From: Roseiarcus sp963829505 | Lineage (GTDB): Bacteria; Pseudomonadota; Alphaproteobacteria; Rhizobiales; Beijerinckiaceae | Assembly: GCA_963829505.1 (NCBI GenBank) | Contig: CAWHIL010000001.1 | Location: 930,001 to 994,000, forward strand | Length of the DNA stretch: 64,000 nt | Direction of reading: 5' to 3' | Part shown: positions 61,539-64,000 of the stretch, piece by piece | How positions within the stretch are numbered: the stretch's first letter is position 1 | Layout: each line of letters starts with the position of its first letter | The notes under the pieces: generated by a model | Told to the model about the DNA's origin: nothing | The model's input: only the letters and a program-made list of their open reading frames with translations | Database searches by the model: none | Made by a program: the position numbers and the translations under genes

Positions 61539-61825
61539 CGCCGTTCGATCGCCTCGGCGTGGCGCTTCGCCGCACGGGCCAGCCGAGCGTTCGGTTTGGG
61601 CGGATCGATCAGCGCCTCGGCAAAGCGGATTTGATCCTCGCGCGCCAGGTGCATGATGTCGGCGTCCTCGACGACGCGCCTTGCGTCTTCGCCGGCGGTG
61701 GCGATGAGATAGCCGGTCAGGGTCATGCCGCGTAGCCGGGCGGCGCGCTGCATCTGGTCGTAGACCTGGACCGGGACGCGTGCTTCCAATCGGGCGGTCT
61801 CGGCTTCAACCCGGGGCTTGGGCAT
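61535..61825 (-). CDS. DUF1778 antitoxin of TacA type
   Basis: A 96-residue protein. The N-terminal ribbon-helix-helix is ARLEARVPVQVYDQMQRAAR, LRGMTLTGYLIATAGED. The C-terminal tail (EDADIMHLAREDQIRFAEAL) would wrap and neutralise the toxin. The ATG at 61825 has AAGGAGG upstream. It likely represses its own promoter through the palindrome at 61851-61865. Confidence 0.88.
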   Translation of the reverse strand: MPKPRVEAETARLEARVPVQVYDQMQRAARLRGMTLTGYLIATAGEDARRVVEDADIMHLAREDQIRFAEALIDPPKPNARLARAAKRHAEAIERR

Positions 61826-61850
61826 AGCGGCCTCCTTCGCTCCAACAGAT

Positions 61851-61865
61851 ACGGCATATTGCCGT
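61851..61865. promoter_or_regulatory. Palindromic candidate operator of the toxin-antitoxin pair
   Basis: ACGGCATATTGCCGT: perfect 6-base arms (ACGGCA/TGCCGT) around TAT, 26 bases before the antitoxin start. Placement and symmetry suit binding by a ribbon-helix-helix dimer. Confidence 0.6.
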
Positions 61866-62076
61866 CTTTTCAAGTCCCATCACAGCCCAAGGCGCCTTGG
61901 TCGAGGGCGGCGTTCGCCTCCCGGCCGGCGGTCGAAGAACGGGACGCCGCGCCGGGCGTGCGTTTCCACTAACGCCGCGCTCGAAAATGTGGCTTTCCAG
62001 GTGTATCGTGTCGCCTCGCCGGGGCCAATTCGAGAACTCATCGTTCTCATGACCGGGGGGCCTGAAGACAAACGCC

Positions 62077-62751
62077 ATGTTCTCCGCACCTTCGCAGAAA
62101 ATCAGCCGCTGCCTCGAACGCCTCACGGACCTGCAAGCGCGGGCCGATGCGGAAACCGACCCCATCCTGAAGGCGGAATTGCGCGGCTACGAGGCTCAAT
62201 GGTCGGACCTCCTCGAGACGTATCGGTTCCTGGACGCAACAGGGCGGCATCTCGACGAAATGCGCGACAGGCGAGCCAAGCCGTTCGCGCCTCAATTGCC
62301 GCGGAGCGGCGTTTCTCTCGCCCAGCGTCTTGAAGTGCTGGTGTCCGCCGCGATCGAGCACGCTGACGGCAAAGCGAGGGCCGCCTTTTACCTCGCCGAC
62401 GAAGCCGGGAAGGAACTGCGTCATGTCACCGGAATGACGGACGCCTACGCCCGGTGCGTCAATGGGTTCGCCATCGGGGAGCGTTCGCTGGCCTGCGGTT
62501 TGGCGGTTGCGAGACGCCAGCCGATCGTCACGCCGGACGTAACCGAAGAGCCGCGGTGGAAACAGTGGCTGTGGCTGGCGGAAGAGTTTCGTTACCGGGC
62601 GTGCTGGTCTTTTCCGATCGCGAGTTCTTCCGGCAGGACCCTGGGGTCGTTTGCTCTGTACTATCCCGAACGCCGCGCGCCGACGCCGCGCGACCTGGAC
62701 TTCGCGTCGGTTCTCACTCGCACGGCCGCAACGATCATCGTCGGGCGCTAA
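62077..62751 (+). CDS. GAF-domain protein
   Basis: A 224-residue soluble protein. Residues 1-70 are helical (KISRCLERLTDLQARADAET). Residues 78-224 are a GAF sensor domain: LAQRLEVLVSAAIEHADGKA, RAAFYLADEAGKELRHVTGM, GERSLACGLAVARRQPIVTP and WSFPIASSSGRTLGSFALYY. There is no output domain, so it would act by binding a partner. GAF domains bind small molecules such as cyclic nucleotides, which is worth noting given the cyclases in the window, but the ligand cannot be read from sequence. Confidence 0.82.
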   Translation: MFSAPSQKISRCLERLTDLQARADAETDPILKAELRGYEAQWSDLLETYRFLDATGRHLDEMRDRRAKPFAPQLPRSGVSLAQRLEVLVSAAIEHADGKARAAFYLADEAGKELRHVTGMTDAYARCVNGFAIGERSLACGLAVARRQPIVTPDVTEEPRWKQWLWLAEEFRYRACWSFPIASSSGRTLGSFALYYPERRAPTPRDLDFASVLTRTAATIIVGR

Positions 62752-62923
62752 AGAGTTGGGCGATGTCGGACTGAAACTCGCGAACGACGACCGGCCAGCG
62801 GCCGGCCGCGCCGCGCCAGATCCACCGCCTGTTCTGAACACAGGCGAATTACGCTTCCTCGTGATAACCTTCGGCGAACACCGGAAGACAGCGTTTTTCT
62901 CCGGCTGAACTGGGAGGCCTTGC

Positions 62924-63640
62924 ATGTGGGAGCATCTCGAAGTCTTCACCGTCGTCGGGCTCGGGCTCGGAATGGCGATGGCGGTCGTTCCGGGGGCGGT
63001 CGCCCAGCAAAATCCGGTGACGGCGATCGACGTCCTGCTTGAACCCGACGCGACCATGGTTCAGCATGCGGTCGCAGCCAACGCGCGGCTCCTCGAGTCC
63101 TTCCCGAAGGGCTTTTCCCTCGGCGCGACGCACCACCCGCACATCACCCTGTTGCAGCAGTTCGTCCGCACGAACGACCTCGACAAGGCGTTCGCGGCGG
63201 CGGCCGCGGTTCTCGCCAAAGAGAAGCCGACGACGTGGACGCTGAAGGCGGTCAAATACTACTACATTCCGGCGCCGCCGCTCGGCATTGCGGGAATCGT
63301 CATCGAACCGACCGAGGACCTGCACCGTCTGCAGGACGAGATCATCGAGGCGGTCGCGCCCTACACCGAGAAAACGGGAACGACCGCGGCGTTCTTCAGC
63401 GACGAGGACGGCCGCGACATTCAGGACGGCCTGATCGGCTACGTCGAGAATTTCGTGCAGGACTCGGCGGGCAAGCGCTTCAATCCGCATGTGACCATCG
63501 GCGTCGCCACGGAGACGTATCTGAACGCGATGCTGGCCGAGCCGTTCCCGTCGTTTGCGTTCTCGCCGGCGGGCGCGGCGGTCTATCAGCTCGGCTCCTT
63601 CGGCTCGGCGCGGAAGGAACTCGCGAAGCTGACGCCCTGA
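62924..63640 (+). CDS. Exported 2H phosphoesterase-like protein
   Basis: A 238-residue protein with an N-terminal hydrophobic signal (about 8-27, FTVVGLGLGMAMAVVPGAVA). It has two His-x-Thr motifs: THHPHITLLQQF and KRFNPHVTIGVA. Two such motifs about 110 residues apart are the hallmark of the 2H superfamily (2'-5' RNA ligase/cyclic phosphodiesterase), which opens or makes 2'-linked phosphodiesters. An exported member is unusual: most act on RNA or cyclic nucleotides in the cytoplasm. A GGGAGG site lies before the ATG. Confidence 0.75.
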   Translation: MWEHLEVFTVVGLGLGMAMAVVPGAVAQQNPVTAIDVLLEPDATMVQHAVAANARLLESFPKGFSLGATHHPHITLLQQFVRTNDLDKAFAAAAAVLAKEKPTTWTLKAVKYYYIPAPPLGIAGIVIEPTEDLHRLQDEIIEAVAPYTEKTGTTAAFFSDEDGRDIQDGLIGYVENFVQDSAGKRFNPHVTIGVATETYLNAMLAEPFPSFAFSPAGAAVYQLGSFGSARKELAKLTP

Positions 63641-63729
63641 GGGCGGAGAGAGATCGAATAACGCCATTGACGGGTCCGTGCGCTGCGGCAAGTTTCTGGG
63701 CGCGAGGAAGACGGAAGGCGCTGGGTAAA

Positions 63730-64000
63730 ATGAATCGACGTCAGTTCGGCCGCGTGGTCGCCGCCGCCTCGATCGCAGCGAGCGCGCAAGCGCGCGCCCA
63801 GCGGGTCGACAAATACGCCGAGCAGCTTCAGAACGGCGAGTTCAACTGGTTCCCGGAGCGCTCGCCCGACGGCCCGATCCTGGTCATCGTCTCGCTTCCC
63901 GACCAGCTCGTGCATGTTTATCGCAACGGCGTGCGCATCGCGGCCTCGACCTGTTCGACGGGCAAGCTCGGCCATCGGACGCCGACGGGGGTCTTCAAGA
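63730..64000 (+). CDS. L,D-transpeptidase (YkuD family), 3' end beyond window
   Basis: The first 90 residues of an exported protein. The signal (NRRQFGRVVAAASIAASAQA) has a twin-arginine-like start. The domain begins GPILVIVSLPDQLVHVYRNG and GKLGHRTPTGVFK, the typical YkuD opening before the His and Cys active site, which lie outside the window. The family crosslinks peptidoglycan through L,D-bonds or attaches proteins to it. Confidence 0.82.
   Translation, partial: MNRRQFGRVVAAASIAASAQARAQRVDKYAEQLQNGEFNWFPERSPDGPILVIVSLPDQLVHVYRNGVRIAASTCSTGKLGHRTPTGVFK

Overview
The window looks like a high-GC alphaproteobacterial chromosome, most likely Hyphomicrobiales (Rhizobiales). The support is: phasins (polyhydroxyalkanoate granules), PEPxxWA-type PEP-CTERM proteins, a PleC/DivJ-like PAS histidine kinase, paired acyl-CoA dehydrogenases of pimeloyl-CoA dehydrogenase type, class II DAHP synthase, class III adenylate cyclases with FlgO-like/TPR tails, and an AqpS-type arsenic operon. 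The species cannot be named from sequence alone.

Layout. (1) 1-5.6 kb is the remains of an integrated phage-like or integrative element: partial tyrosine integrase, AlpA-like DNA-binding protein, DnaB-like helicase, DUF1376 replication protein and a small terminase-like protein, followed by a frameshifted serine resolvase. (2) 7-19.9 kb is a cyclic-nucleotide region. It has two paralogous adenylate cyclases (cyclase-FlgO-like-TPR), a DUF5939 cyclase, a cyclic-nucleotide-binding-domain/thioredoxin-reductase-like fusion, a DUF1254 protein, and gene remnants (hydrolase, IS5/IS1182-type transposase, SDR tail). A family of imperfect intergenic repeats separates them. (3) 20.1-22.6 kb is an IS91-type element with its own tyrosine recombinase. 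(4) 22.7-30.9 kb is an arsenic island. One strand reads mobB-arsR-arsC-arsN2-aqpS-unknown-arsC, the other aioBA, then arsM with its own arsR. (5) 31-34.5 kb holds a GNAT fragment, a third TPR cyclase and a frameshifted SRAP (YedK) gene. (6) 34.8-58.7 kb is mostly core chromosome: tRNA-Thr, PEP-CTERM proteins, a sensor kinase, phasins, pyroglutamyl peptidase, acyl-CoA dehydrogenases, purH, nadE, an acyltransferase, DAHP synthase, an MFS carrier, fabI, a J-protein, pdxH and tam. (7) 58.7-61.9 kb has REP-like palindromes, tRNA-Arg, a complete IS256-family element with an exact 8-bp target duplication, and a TacA/TacT-type toxin-antitoxin pair. (8) 62-64 kb has a GAF protein, an exported 2H phosphoesterase-like protein and the start of an L,D-transpeptidase.

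How the arsenic genes fit together: two unrelated arsenate reductases make arsenite in the cytoplasm. An aquaglyceroporin lets arsenite leave, a periplasmic arsenite oxidase (molybdenum cofactor helped by MobB) converts it back to arsenate, and ArsM methylates the remainder. No ArsB or Acr3 pump is encoded in the window.

Quality note: several recognisable genes carry single-base frame breaks (resolvase, first arsR, yedK, a small phage gene), and the sensor kinase has a premature in-frame TGA. These could be real decay or base-level sequence errors. I could run no searches; all family calls rest on reading motifs.
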